This document shows positions 1 to 10,139 of a stretch of 64,000 nucleotides of DNA, piece after piece (the first letter of the stretch is position 1; every line of letters begins with the position of its first letter). The position numbers and the translations under genes were made by a program. The notes under the pieces are model-generated. The model saw only the letters and a list, made by a program, of their open reading frames with translations. It searched no databases and had not been told where the DNA came from. The DNA comes from Diphasiastrum complanatum (Eukaryota; Streptophyta; Lycopodiopsida; Lycopodiales; Lycopodiaceae). The stretch covers positions 21,117,097-21,181,096 of the forward strand of contig CM055098.1 in the NCBI GenBank assembly GCA_029204225.1, written 5' to 3'.

Positions 1-3000
1 CTCTTTTGAGTGCCATCTTGATTTCATCTATATCTAGATTGTTACCACCACTTAAGATAATGTCATCAACATAGATCAAAAGTAAAGTGATATCATTTTC
101 ATTCAATCTAAAGTAGAGAGAATGATCATACTCACTCATAAAAAAGTTTTGAGAAAGTAAGAAGGAATTGAGCTTAGCATACCAACTCCTTGGTGCTTGC
201 TTTAGCCCATACAAACTCTTTTGGAGATAGCACACATGATTAGGCTCATCATGTGAAACATAGCCCTCGGGTTGCTCCATGTAAATATCTTCTTCAAGAT
301 CACCATTCAAGAAGGCATTAGTAACATCCATTTGCCACATATCCCAATCATAAAGAGTTGCAAGAGAGATTAGGATTCGAATAGTTACCATCTTTGCCAC
401 GGGTGCAAAGGTCTCATCATAGTCAATACCATATTCTTGAGCATACCCCTTTGCCACCAACCTTGCCTTGTACTTGTTGATTGATCCATCTTGATTTGTC
501 TTGATCTTGAAGATCCACTTACAACCAATTGCCTTCTTGTCCTTTGGAAGCTTTACCAACCTCCATGTGTTGCTTTTGATGAGTGCTTGATGCTCATGAT
601 CCATGGCTTGGATCCATTCCTTCTTTTGAATTGCTTCACCTACACAAGTTGGTTCATCAAAAGAGGTAAGAAAAGCAAAGTTAGAGTTGTCCACCACTTG
701 CTTTCCTTTTTCATCATAGGTTAGCCTTGATGGCTTAGCCCTTTGCCTTTGAGTCTTCCTTGAAGTTTGCTTTGGAGTGGCATCTCCATCTTCATCCAAG
801 ACATCTTGCACATCATGATGATTAGTAGGCACATCAACATCAACATCAACAACATTGGAAACATTCTCTTCATGAAAGATGACATCCCTACTTATGACAA
901 CTTTCTTTGTAGAAGGAATGTACACTTTGTAAGCCTTGCTTACTTCACTATAGCCAACAAACACACCCTTCTTTGATGAAGGATCTTCTTTAGTTCTATC
1001 ATCAAGTGTGATATTGACAAAACATGTACATCCAAAGATCCTACAATGCTTGACACTCGGCCTTCTACCATAAAGAACCTCATGAGGAGTTTTACCATCC
1101 AAGGAAGCACTTGTCCATCTATTACATAGATAGTTAGCACATGCTAAAGCTTCCCCCCAAAAAGACTTAGCAAGATTAGCATGTAGTCTCATTGCCTTGG
1201 CACATTCACAAAGGGTTCTATTCTTCCTCTCGGCCACTCCATTCTGTTGTGGAGTCCTAGGACTAGACATCTCCCTCTTAATCCCATGTGCTATACAAAA
1301 GTCTTTGAACCTATTTGAGGTGTATTCCCCTCCATTATCAGATCTTAAGCATTTGATCTTTGTATTGAATTGGTTTTCCATTTCATTCTTGAACTTGACA
1401 AATGCAGCAAACACTTCATCCTTACTTTTAAGAAGATAGATCCAAGTATACCTACTAAAGTCATCAATGAAAGTTGCATACATCTTTGCCCCACCATTGC
1501 TAGTTGTACTAGAAGAATGAATATCAGAATGCACAAGTTGAAAAGCTTCTTTAGATCTAGAAGTAGATCTAGAATAAGCAAGTCTATGAGATTTGGACAA
1601 GGCACAATGTTCACAAACACTATTGTTTGCAACAAGACTTTTAGGGAGACCAAGAACAAGCTCTTTCTTTGCCATTACCTCCAAAGATTTGAAGTTGGGA
1701 TGGCCCAACCTCTTGTGCCAAACTTCTTGGTTTGTCAATTGCTCCCTAGCCATACATCCTTCATGATTAGAGATCACACATGCATCAAGCTTGAAAAGTT
1801 TACCATGCCTCCTACCTTGAGCAATCAAGGATCCACATTTACTTATCAAACATGCATCTCCAATGAACTCCACATCAAGTCCTTTGTCAATCATTTGACT
1901 TACACTAAGCAAATTCTTAGTGATTGAAGGAATGTACAAAACATTTTCAAGATTTGCTTTCCTATTTGTTGAAAGGGAAATAGGAATAGTGCCTATGCCT
2001 TTGATGTCACATTGACCATCATTTGCAGTGTAGATGATGTTACCTTCTCCCTCATAAGACAATAAGGATGTAAAGTATTCCTTATGTCTTGTCATGTGAG
2101 ATGAGGCTCCACTATCAATCCACCAAGGATCATTATCATCTATGTTGGCTAACAAACTTGAAGTCATAACAAGTGATTCACATGTGTTATGTTCTTCCTC
2201 ATCTATTGTAAGATTTCCTTGCCTCTCTCCTTGCTCTCTTTTCTTCTTATAACATTCATTTGCAAAATGACCTTTTATCCCACAATAAAAGCACTTGAAC
2301 TTTGACTTATTGTTCTTAGTAGAAGAGGAAGAGGAAGAGTGATCATCATGATCAAAGTTACCACCTTTGGACCATTTCCCTTTGCCTTTACCTTTGCCCT
2401 TGAATTTGCCTTTTGTGAAGAAAGCCTCTTCACCTCCACCTTGCAAGGATGCACCATCAAGCTTTGATTGCAACCTATGTTCTTCAGCCAATAAGATTTC
2501 TTGCAAGTCAACCACACTTGGCAAGACTCTTTGAATGGCAAAACTTTGCACAAGGTTAGCATGTTCATTTAGCAAACCATTCAACATAACTTGGACTATT
2601 TCACCATCTTTTATGTTCTCATCAATGCATGCTAAATCATCACTTAGGGACTTAACTCTCAAGATAAATGCATGAGCACTTTCACCCTCTCTTTGCCTAC
2701 TAGAAAATATTTGTCTCCTTAGGGTCAATACCCTAGATGTGGACTTTGATTCAAAGAGCTTCTTTAAGGCATTCCATGCCTCACTTGCACTTTGACACTT
2801 TCCAACTTCCTTGAGAAGTTCATTTGTAACATTCATTTTAATGATATGAAGAGCCCTTTTGGCCTTCTTATCAAACCTTTGTTGCTCTTGAAGTGTGAGA
2901 GGTCTCTCTTCAATTTCTGCAACTATGTCCATGAGTTCATTCAACTCAAGTAAGGACTCCATCCTCACTTTCCAAGTAGAGTAGTTTGATGAACTCAACC

Positions 3001-3040
3001 TTTCACTAGACTCTAGCATGATCCCACCATTGGAAGCCAT
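1..3040 (-). CDS. copia gag-pol polyprotein, partial (gag, protease, integrase, RT)
   Basis: I read an uninterrupted frame of about 1013 codons from the ATG at 3040-3038 to the window edge, with no stop. Seen in order: UBN2-type gag (start MASNGGIMLESSERL); CCHC zinc knuckle near residue 250 (CFYCGIKGHFANECY); retropepsin motif WWIDSGASSHM with its Asp near residue 309; integrase HHCC region; catalytic D506, D568 and E604 (D,D35E spacing); and RT with YVDD at 990-993. In this family the polyprotein is self-cleaved and copies the RNA into a new genomic site. All catalytic residues visible here are present, so this is the best preserved pol in the window. The rest of RT and RNase H lie outside, so activity cannot be judged. 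Confidence 0.9.
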   Translation of the reverse strand, partial: MASNGGIMLESSERLSSSNYSTWKVRMESLLELNELMDIVAEIEERPLTLQEQQRFDKKAKRALHIIKMNVTNELLKEVGKCQSASEAWNALKKLFESKSTSRVLTLRRQIFSSRQREGESAHAFILRVKSLSDDLACIDENIKDGEIVQVMLNGLLNEHANLVQSFAIQRVLPSVVDLQEILLAEEHRLQSKLDGASLQGGGEEAFFTKGKFKGKGKGKGKWSKGGNFDHDDHSSSSSSTKNNKSKFKCFYCGIKGHFANECYKKKREQGERQGNLTIDEEEHNTCESLVMTSSLLANIDDNDPWWIDSGASSHMTRHKEYFTSLLSYEGEGNIIYTANDGQCDIKGIGTIPISLSTNRKANLENVLYIPSITKNLLSVSQMIDKGLDVEFIGDACLISKCGSLIAQGRRHGKLFKLDACVISNHEGCMAREQLTNQEVWHKRLGHPNFKSLEVMAKKELVLGLPKSLVANNSVCEHCALSKSHRLAYSRSTSRSKEAFQLVHSDIHSSSTTSNGGAKMYATFIDDFSRYTWIYLLKSKDEVFAAFVKFKNEMENQFNTKIKCLRSDNGGEYTSNRFKDFCIAHGIKREMSSPRTPQQNGVAERKNRTLCECAKAMRLHANLAKSFWGEALACANYLCNRWTSASLDGKTPHEVLYGRRPSVKHCRIFGCTCFVNITLDDRTKEDPSSKKGVFVGYSEVSKAYKVYIPSTKKVVISRDVIFHEENVSNVVDVDVDVPTNHHDVQDVLDEDGDATPKQTSRKTQRQRAKPSRLTYDEKGKQVVDNSNFAFLTSFDEPTCVGEAIQKKEWIQAMDHEHQALIKSNTWRLVKLPKDKKAIGCKWIFKIKTNQDGSINKYKARLVAKGYAQEYGIDYDETFAPVAKMVTIRILISLATLYDWDMWQMDVTNAFLNGDLEEDIYMEQPEGYVSHDEPNHVCYLQKSLYGLKQAPRSWYAKLNSFLLSQNFFMSEYDHSLYFRLNENDITLLLIYVDDIILSGGNNLDIDEIKMALKR

Positions 3041-4200
3041 GATTCTAATGTTTCTTCAACTTTTAGGTTCTGTCCTAAAGCACTTAGCACTCACTTTTCT
3101 CTCAACAAATGATAGATAAAGAGATCTATGAAGATTTAGGACCCTAAAACACTTCTATCTTGAACCTAGATGGTTTCCAAGCATAGAAAGGAAGATTGAA
3201 ACACATGCAACACTTTGCACACACTAAGAATGGATTACAAAATCAAACCAACCTGAACACACTCTTGCTTAAGCTCTCAAACTTTCCAGCAAGTGACCAA
3301 ATCAAGTTATGGTGTGAAGAGTTACTTGCATTCTTAGAAAATACCCAAAACTAGGATGCCAAGATTACCTAGTAATGAACAAACTTGATCAACATATGAT
3401 CAACACACTAAGATATTGATTCAACCTGTAAAACCACATGTAAACCACACTTCTAAAAGTTTATAAACTCCAGCAAGTGATAAATACAAGATTTAGAGGT
3501 GAATGAATGAGCACACTTAGTGAATCACAAGACTAGCTTCACTATCTTGTCAAATCTTGGTGTTTAGATGTAGATCTAAGATCACTTCACATGAGAATGT
3601 TCCTCAACCTGTTAAGAACCTGAAAACACACTTGCATAATGGTTAACACCTTCCAGCAAATGCTCCAATCAAATTACATAAGGAGAGTTACTTACATGCT
3701 CAACAAAGTACACCAAAATTTATGCCAAAATTGATGACAATCTTTACAATATGCTCTTCACAATGGAGCTTACAATATGTTCACCCAAAAAAGGGGATCT
3801 TTCATCCAAATGGGAGCTTTGCTCAGCCTTTAGGAGAATTACAACTCACTCAAAAGAGCATTTGTCATCCACTTAAGGAGAAGTTTCATCCACTTAAGGA
3901 GAGTGTTCATCCAAGAATGGAGATTGTCAACAATAGGATTGAAAAGAACATTGTTAGTATTGAATATGCACAAGCCTCACAATCACAAATGATTAGGTGT
4001 TATGATCTGATCCAAAATAGTTTCTTTTCAGCCTCTGATCTTCAATAGACCTGAAATATGCTTTTGATCCACAAGTTCAACTCACAAAACAAAGGTTAGT
4101 AAGATTTGATCAACAAAGCAATGCAAAATCATGCTAGAACTTGATCAAACATCCAAATATCACCAAAAATGGAATACTTACTATAAATAGAAGCCAACCA
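3041..4200 (-). other. untranslated leader of copia element 1
   Basis: No gene is seen. The AT-rich stretch between primer site and gag start contains a diverged repeat of about 360 bp: the segment starting TCCAGCAAGTGACCAAATCA near 3290 recurs near 3650 as TCCAGCAAATGCTCCAATCA, each followed by a GAGTTACTT motif. The plus-strand open frame at 3722-4048 arises from short CATCCACTTAAGGAG tandem units and is not a credible gene. Confidence 0.6.
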
Positions 4201-4212
4201 GCTCTGATACCG
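4201..4212 (-). other. tRNA-Met primer binding site
   Basis: GCTCTGATACCG on plus is CGGTATCAGAGC on minus, one base from the canonical plant copia primer site TGGTATCAGAGC. It directly abuts the LTR end and fixes the LTR boundary and element orientation. Confidence 0.85.
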
Positions 4213-4867
4213 TGTGAAAAATACAGATCCTAAGTGGATCTAAACTCCAAGATCATTGGCTTGAATGCTTGCACTCCAAACTACATAAGCTAGGAATTGG
4301 CAACACATTCTATGCTACCTAGAATGCAAAGAACTTGATCAAAAAGCATTTATCACAAATGGAAACTTCCATAAACATCAAGTGCGGCCCAAAATAGCAT
4401 TATACAGTCCATAATACATCAGCCTACCACTTTTGGAAAGCACCTAAGATCATACACAATAGCTTGAAGACAATACACACAACAATGCTCTCAATGGAGG
4501 AAGAAACAATGACAATGATCTATTGATCTCAATGAAGCATACAAAAGGTTTCTCCAACCTGTTCTCCACGACTTCCCTACTATTTATGGATGAGGAAGAT
4601 GACTCTCTCTCCTCTCTCTAGAAGGTACTTGACCCTAGATATTCCCTATATAGGAAAAATAGCTAAAAATGGCTTATATGACCAAAATACATCAAAATGG
4701 TCTCATTTTGAAGGGTATGAAGTTTGACACTTCATCATACTGAAAAAATACAGTAAATAAAAACATTGTGGCCTGGTTCACACGTGTGAAACTCCAGAAC
4801 CAAAACTATTTACAATTTTAGCCAATTTAGGCCTCAAACTAGCTAGGAAATGTTGACAATTTTCACA
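4213..4867 (-). repeat. 5' LTR of copia element 1 (about 655 bp)
   Basis: Bounded by the inverted ends TGTGAAAA and TTTTCACA. A CCTATATAGG sequence at 4646-4655 could serve as TATA box for minus-strand transcription. A perfect 14-bp palindrome TTCACACGTGTGAA lies at 4777-4790. Confidence 0.85.
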
Positions 4868-6878
4868 AGTCACCATATGAAATCTTATTTTTGAAGAAGC
4901 CTAAGGTTGATCACCTTAGAGTTTTTGGATGCTTATGCTTTGTCCATATTCCCTTGGAAACAAGGAAGAAGGAAGATCCTAGTGCATGCAAAGGGATCAT
5001 GGTTGGATACTCATCCACAAAGAAGGCCTATAGAGTCTTTATACTCCCTACTTATCAAGTTATTGAAAGTAGAGATGTTGTCTTTCATGAAGATCAACAC
5101 TCATCCTTTGAAGAGGTCAAGATCAAGAAATCTATGGATGCATCATCAATTATTGATTTTGAAGACAATCATGATGTGATGGGCTCGAGATTTGAAGAAG
5201 ACTCCCCTCGGATTTTTTCACCAAGAAGATCCATGAGAGATAGATCCGAGCCTAAGAGGCTCTCATATGTTGACAAAGGCAAACAAGTGGATCTTGATTC
5301 CACTAATTATGTTTTTTATGTCTCTCATGAAGAGCCAAAGAATGTACAAGAGGCACTCAATACCAAGGAGTGGTATGATGCCATGAAGCAAGAGTATGAT
5401 GCACTGATCACCAACAATACTTGGGAGCTTGTGGATCCTCCATCCAACAAGCATGTGATTGGTTGCAAGTGGGTATTTCGGATCAAGTTCAATCATGATG
5501 GCACCATCAACAAGCATAAATCAAGACTATGTGCCAAAGGATTTGCGCAAATCCATGGTCTTGATTATGAGGAGACCTTTGCACCCGTTGCAAAGATGGT
5601 GACAATAAGAATTCTTATTTCTCTTGCTTGTTTTTTCAAGTGGAAGGTGTTCCAATTAGATGTATCCAATGCTTTTCTAAATGGTTATCTTGAGGAGGAG
5701 ATCTATGTGGAAAAACCTCAAGGATTCATCAAGGATGAGTCCAAAGTGTGCTTGCTCTTCAAAAGTCTTTATGGACTCAAGCAAGCACCAAGACCATAGT
5801 ATTCAAGACTTAACTCTTTTCTTATCTCACTAGGATTTACTCTTAGTGACTATGATCCTTCCATGTATCTAAAGTTTGTTGATAGCAATATGGTCATTCT
5901 TCTAATTTATGTTGATGACATTATTCTTTGTGGAAGTTGTATCAAGCTAGTTGATGAAACCAAGCTAGCACTTGGATGTGAGTTTAAAATGCAATATCTA
6001 GGAGAGATGCATTACACCCTAGGCCTAGAAATTGATTTTTAAGAAAATCATGTCTTTATATGCCAATCTAGATATGCTCACTCTATGTTGAAAAAATTCC
6101 ATATGGAAAATGCTAAGAGCATAGATACTCCAATGGAGCAAATTGTAAAAGATCCTAATAGAGGTGATGAAAGATCCTTTGAGGACATCACACTTTCTAG
6201 GAGTCTTGTAGGCTCCTTGATTTGGCTTACCATTACTAGGCCCGATCTTAGTTTTTGTGTGCACAAATTGAGTCAATTTATGCAAGATCCTAAGATCCAT
6301 CATTGGAAGATGGCCAAGCAGATTCTAAGATATGTATCTTCATCTTGTGATTATGGTCTACTCTATAAAAGTGAAGATCTATCCATTATTGGCTGCCTGG
6401 ATTTGCACTTTGCAAGTGACAAGATGGATCGAAAGTCTATTAGTGCATACACTACCTTTCTTGGAGGCAATCTAATATCTTGGCTTTCCAAAAAGCAAGA
6501 TACTCTATCTCTCTCTTCATGTGAGGCCGAGTACAAAGCACTCACTACAACTACCAAAGAAGTGCTTTGGATCAAGAGGTTATTAATGGAGATAAAGTGC
6601 ATCAAGGAGGATGATCTACCAATGATCAAGTGTGATAACATCTCGGCCCAAGCTCTTGCCAATAATGCCATATTTCATGCAAGAAGAAAGCACATAGAAG
6701 TGGCACACCATTTTGTGAGAGAAAAGCTTATTGGAGGAGAAATCTATTTGGAGCATGTCAACTCGTCCTCTTGTATTGCCGATCTACTCACCAAGCCTTT
6801 GAGCAAAAGTGCTTTCATCAAGCATAGATCTAATCTTGGAGTTATATCAAGATCAATGCTCAAATCTTCATAGATAAT
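4868..6878 (+). pseudogene. copia element 2 pol, 3' half (RT, RNase H), two stop codons
   Basis: Starts abruptly in the integrase/RT linker where element 1 inserted. The frame 4891-5799 covers the linker and the first RT motifs (GCKWVFRIKFNHDG, QLDVSNAFLNG) and ends at a TAG where the sister copy at 52558 has TGG (Trp). The same frame continues through YVDD to a second stop, TAA at about 6040. The frame 6085-6873 then carries the rest of RT and RNase H (SSCEAEYKAL, DNISAQALANN, KHIEVAHHF). The sequence is nearly identical to the copia at 48128-53157, so both are one family. Dead by two nonsense changes plus the nested insertion. Confidence 0.9.
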
Positions 6879-6891
6879 TTTTTAGGAGGAG
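6879..6891 (+). other. polypurine tract of copia element 2
   Basis: TTTTTAGGAGGAG just before the LTR start TGTGAGGAATTG. This is the usual plus-strand priming site of LTR elements. Confidence 0.7.
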
Positions 6892-7627
6892 TGTGAGGAA
6901 TTGAAAAAGATTATCTATGTTGGATATAGGGGTCTTATGTTTTTTACATCAAGCATCTACGTGTAGGATGTTGATAGGAATAAATTTGGCATAGATGGCA
7001 AATTATGCATTCGAATTGTAATGCCACTATTGAGCCAAAATAGAGTAAGAGGCTAAACACGTGCCAATTAGAGTGTAGACAAGTGTAAAGTTTTTGTTTG
7101 ATGAATTCCAAGAGGTCCAATAGGATTTAGAGGTGGAACCTTGTGAGGTCCAATAGGAAATTGAGGTGTGCTTGAATATAGTCCAATAGAATTAAGAGGT
7201 GCATGGATCAATGATCCAATAGGATCAAGAGGTGACAAAATATGGTCCAATCATAGTTAATCATAGTGGTAGCTCGTGGGCCTACTAGTATCATTGTACT
7301 ACTTATTTTGAATCTAATTGATTTGGTGATTTCATGGATTTTGTGAGTTATTGGATTTCTAGCTTTCTCTCTCTACCCGAGAGCTCATGATGCATTTTCT
7401 CTCTCTACCCAAGGAGAGCAACTTGTTTTTACTTAGATTATTTTTTGAATACTTTCCACACGTGTGAGTGAGAGTTGGAAGTGATTGAATGCATGTAGTA
7501 GTGTGTTTTTGCCATAGGATCTAAGATTGATCTTGAATCTCAATCTAGTCTTGATCTTGGTGCATCTACACACCTTAGGAGATCACAAGTACATGTAGTG
7601 GACAGTCCACACGTGTGAGATTCAACA
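6892..7627 (+). repeat. 3' LTR of copia element 2 (family II LTR)
   Basis: Begins TGTGAGGAATTG and ends ATTCAACA. It is colinear with the LTR at 48128-48888. It contains a five-fold CCAAT array (7117-7251) and two CACACGTGTG palindromes (7457-7466 and 7608-7617). The 3' flank ATTAT enters gypsy gag debris. Confidence 0.88.
7117..7251 (+). promoter_or_regulatory. 33-bp-spaced CCAAT array in family II LTR
   Basis: CCAAT occurs at 7117, 7150, 7183, 7216 and 7247, with spacings of 33, 33, 33 and 31 bp, mostly within units like GTCCAATAGGATTTAGAGGTG. The sister LTR has the same array at 48354, 48387, 48420, 48453 and 48484. CCAAT boxes bind NF-Y factors in plants; that this array drives transcription is inference. 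Confidence 0.65.
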
Positions 7628-9175
7628 ATTATGGCCCTAACGATCAGCTTGTTCACATGCTCCTCATAAAGAGAGATCTAATAAACGAACACCGAAGGCG
7701 GACTTACCAAAGTTCAACGACAATGTGGACTACAAATCTTTGAGAATGCATGCGAAGTATATGGTGAATATATGGATGATGCAAAAGTCCAACTATTTTC
7801 AATGATCATGGTGGATAAAGCACAAGGGTGGTTTTTTAACCTCGGTTGTGATGATAGACAAGATTGATCAAAGTTGAAAGAGTCCTTTATTAAGTGATTT
7901 CAACCTTTTAGACTCACTAAGAGCCCATTCGTAGACATAAAAATAAAAAAGAAGTGAACGAGTATGTGACTATATCGGGCACTTCAAGCATCTTATAAGT
8001 CAAGTCCAAGAACAGCCAACCGATAAGATGTTGATCATATGGTGTTTAGTTGGCCTTTCAAGACATATACAGAAAGAGCTTAAACCTAGCGAAGAGTATC
8101 ATACTCTTAAATCAGCTGTCAGATGTCATTCGAGAAGAAGATGAAGGGTCCGATGATGAAGACCATAAAGAGAAAAGAGCTCACCGTATTTTCAATGAAA
8201 GTCATCCAAGTGAGACAAGAGATTCAGACCAAATCTGAAAATCTCAATTCGAGTTGATGAATCAACAACATCAACAACAACTGGAGAAACTCAACAAGGA
8301 GTTTCAACAGCCTTAAAGTCGATTCAAAGTCAGTTGCTAGGGCAATTGCCATCTGGTAATGTTATCCATAGGCATGAAAACACTTGGTGCCCACAATGTG
8401 GTGGTGCACATGTCGGTAATGAGTGTCCATTACACTAACCATATGAAACACAACATTGTATACTTTGTGACATGACAACTCATACCACATCAAGCTGTAG
8501 GTACAACCCACACAACATGCATCAATCTAGGCCACGACAATATCCACCATGAAGACAACCACAAGTTCAATATAACCCACATTATAAGAGTCCAGTACAA
8601 GTTCAAAAGTTGTCAAGACAACAATCACCTGCACAACAACAAAGATTGGCACTCCCAGGTCCAAGAGGATCTGCCCAACCAAACAGGCCGAACCAACAAA
8701 ACCAACCTCACGTAGAGGCCAATGTGGTACAAAATTCTTCTTATGACACCCCAACCTATGAATCTACTTATGATGAAAATGCTAATGACACATATGTATA
8801 TGAGGCATCTACCTCTTTCCCAGTAGCTTGATATACAAGATGAGTTGAGACAATCGGAAAACAATGAAGTGGGTCATATTGTAGATATGAGCTTACTTCA
8901 TATAGGTGGTGCCAAAGGTAACAACATCACTTTACCTATGCACTATAGATCTTACCCATCCGTACAAGCCATTCTCGATGGTGGGTCTGGCATGAATATT
9001 ATCGCCCTGTCCTTAGCAAAGGCATGGGGAATGACAACATTGGAAAAGCCTAGGTACAAGTAACGAATGGCTAACCAAAGAATGATAAGGCCCGCAGGTC
9101 ACATAACGAATCTACAGATTAAAATTGCGGGTTTGATTTTCACCATAGATACCATGATAGATAGAATTGGAAATG
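7628..9175 (+). pseudogene. Ty3/gypsy-type gag-protease remnant
   Basis: Broken frames in sequence order give a gag core (KADLPKFNDNVDYKSLRMHA; DYIGHFKHLISQVQ), two Cys/His knuckle-like segments near 8390-8520 (CPQCGGAHVGNECPLH and CILCDMTTHTTSSC) and a retropepsin-like region near 8880-9165 with AILDGGSGMNII. Several in-frame stops and shifts separate them. The order gag, knuckle, protease is that of gypsy elements, but no RT follows in this orientation, so the element was truncated near 9175. Confidence 0.7.
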
Positions 9176-10139
9176 CTTAACAATATTCTGTAGATAACTC
9201 ATTTGTTGTTTTAATAATATTAACTGATCTATAAAGTATTGTTGTGGTAACCCATGAAAAATTGATAGTAGCAAATACATCATGGCATCTTCACAAGATG
9301 ATGTTTCCACCTCTATCCAGGTTTGAGCTTTATCATTGCTAGCAAAGAGTATCACTATCTTGACTAATTGAAGACGTTATTATAATGATTTTTTTTTTCA
9401 ATTCCACAAATGTACTTTGATATTAACGTAGCTTTCTTATTACTTACATGATAGATTTCAAACTGACATCAGCTTAACCCAAGATGTATAATTGTACTCC
9501 TTTCTGGCTTAAATACTCTTGGAATGCACGACTTTGTGCAAGAGTCGTTATAGTCTCTAATGCTAGTATGGCATGGAATTGTCCTAACATATTGATCGAG
9601 ATTACACAAGCAAAGGTTTTTTTCTCTCTTTTTTTAATGACAGTCTAAATAACTACGTAAATTCCACACTGGCCCTTTTAAATCTACAGTAGGAACAAAA
9701 CTAGTAATCGAGCCTAAACACCTGTGAAAAGCATCGATATGCTCAAGGGTCTTGACACCATTACATGACCCGCTCATGGGTCCACGGATTAGTATGGCAT
9801 GGATTTTCCCTAATACCGTTGGATGTGTGTCCTTCCTCAACCTAAAAGTCTTTTCATGAATACGATGTGTATCTATTTAGTAAGCATCATCTTGTTGATA
9901 TGGACTAACGCCAAACATACTGATGAGCATGGCTTTCGCTCTGGTACGGTAATAAGACAACTTAGCCTATCGCTAAATTTCACAAGTGAATGGGAAGATT
10001 GGACTAAGAATTTTTCATTCTAACTAAGCTGTTAAGTAGCAATGCTTATTTTGTACATGGATAACAACTGACATTCAGTGTTGACACATGTCTTCCTCAC
10101 ATACTAACTCGTGTGGTTTTGTGTTGTGGGATGGTGGCA
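9176..10139 (+). other. unassigned AT-rich stretch
   Basis: No coherent coding region seen. Short open frames on both strands lack recognisable motifs. It separates the gypsy gag-protease from the RT relic and may be degraded leader of the latter. Confidence 0.4.

Larger units (their letters stand above)
1..4867 (-). mobile_element. Ty1/copia element 1, right-hand (5') part; continues beyond window
   Basis: Minus-strand copia retrotransposon. Reading along the element: 5' LTR (4867 to 4213), primer site (4212 to 4201), a leader of about 1.16 kb, then an open gag-pol frame from 3040 to the window edge. The right LTR edge TTTTCACA is directly followed by AGTCACCATATG, which matches the integrase/RT linker of a different copia element (same sequence near 51619), so element 1 sits inside element 2. 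Its 3' LTR and the partner target duplication lie left of the window. Confidence 0.9.

Noticed and set aside
1370-1927. Plus-strand 185-codon frame
   Set aside because: It is antisense to the well-supported integrase region of copia element 1.
3722-4048. 108-codon plus-strand frame with HPLKE repeats
   Set aside because: Lies in the minus-strand leader of element 1 and arises from short tandem repeats.
7068-7250. Minus-strand 60-codon frame with PLDPIGSLIHAPLNSIG-type repeat (also at 48305-48487)
   Set aside because: It results from the 33-bp CCAAT-containing tandem repeat in the LTR; the length divisible by three keeps it open.
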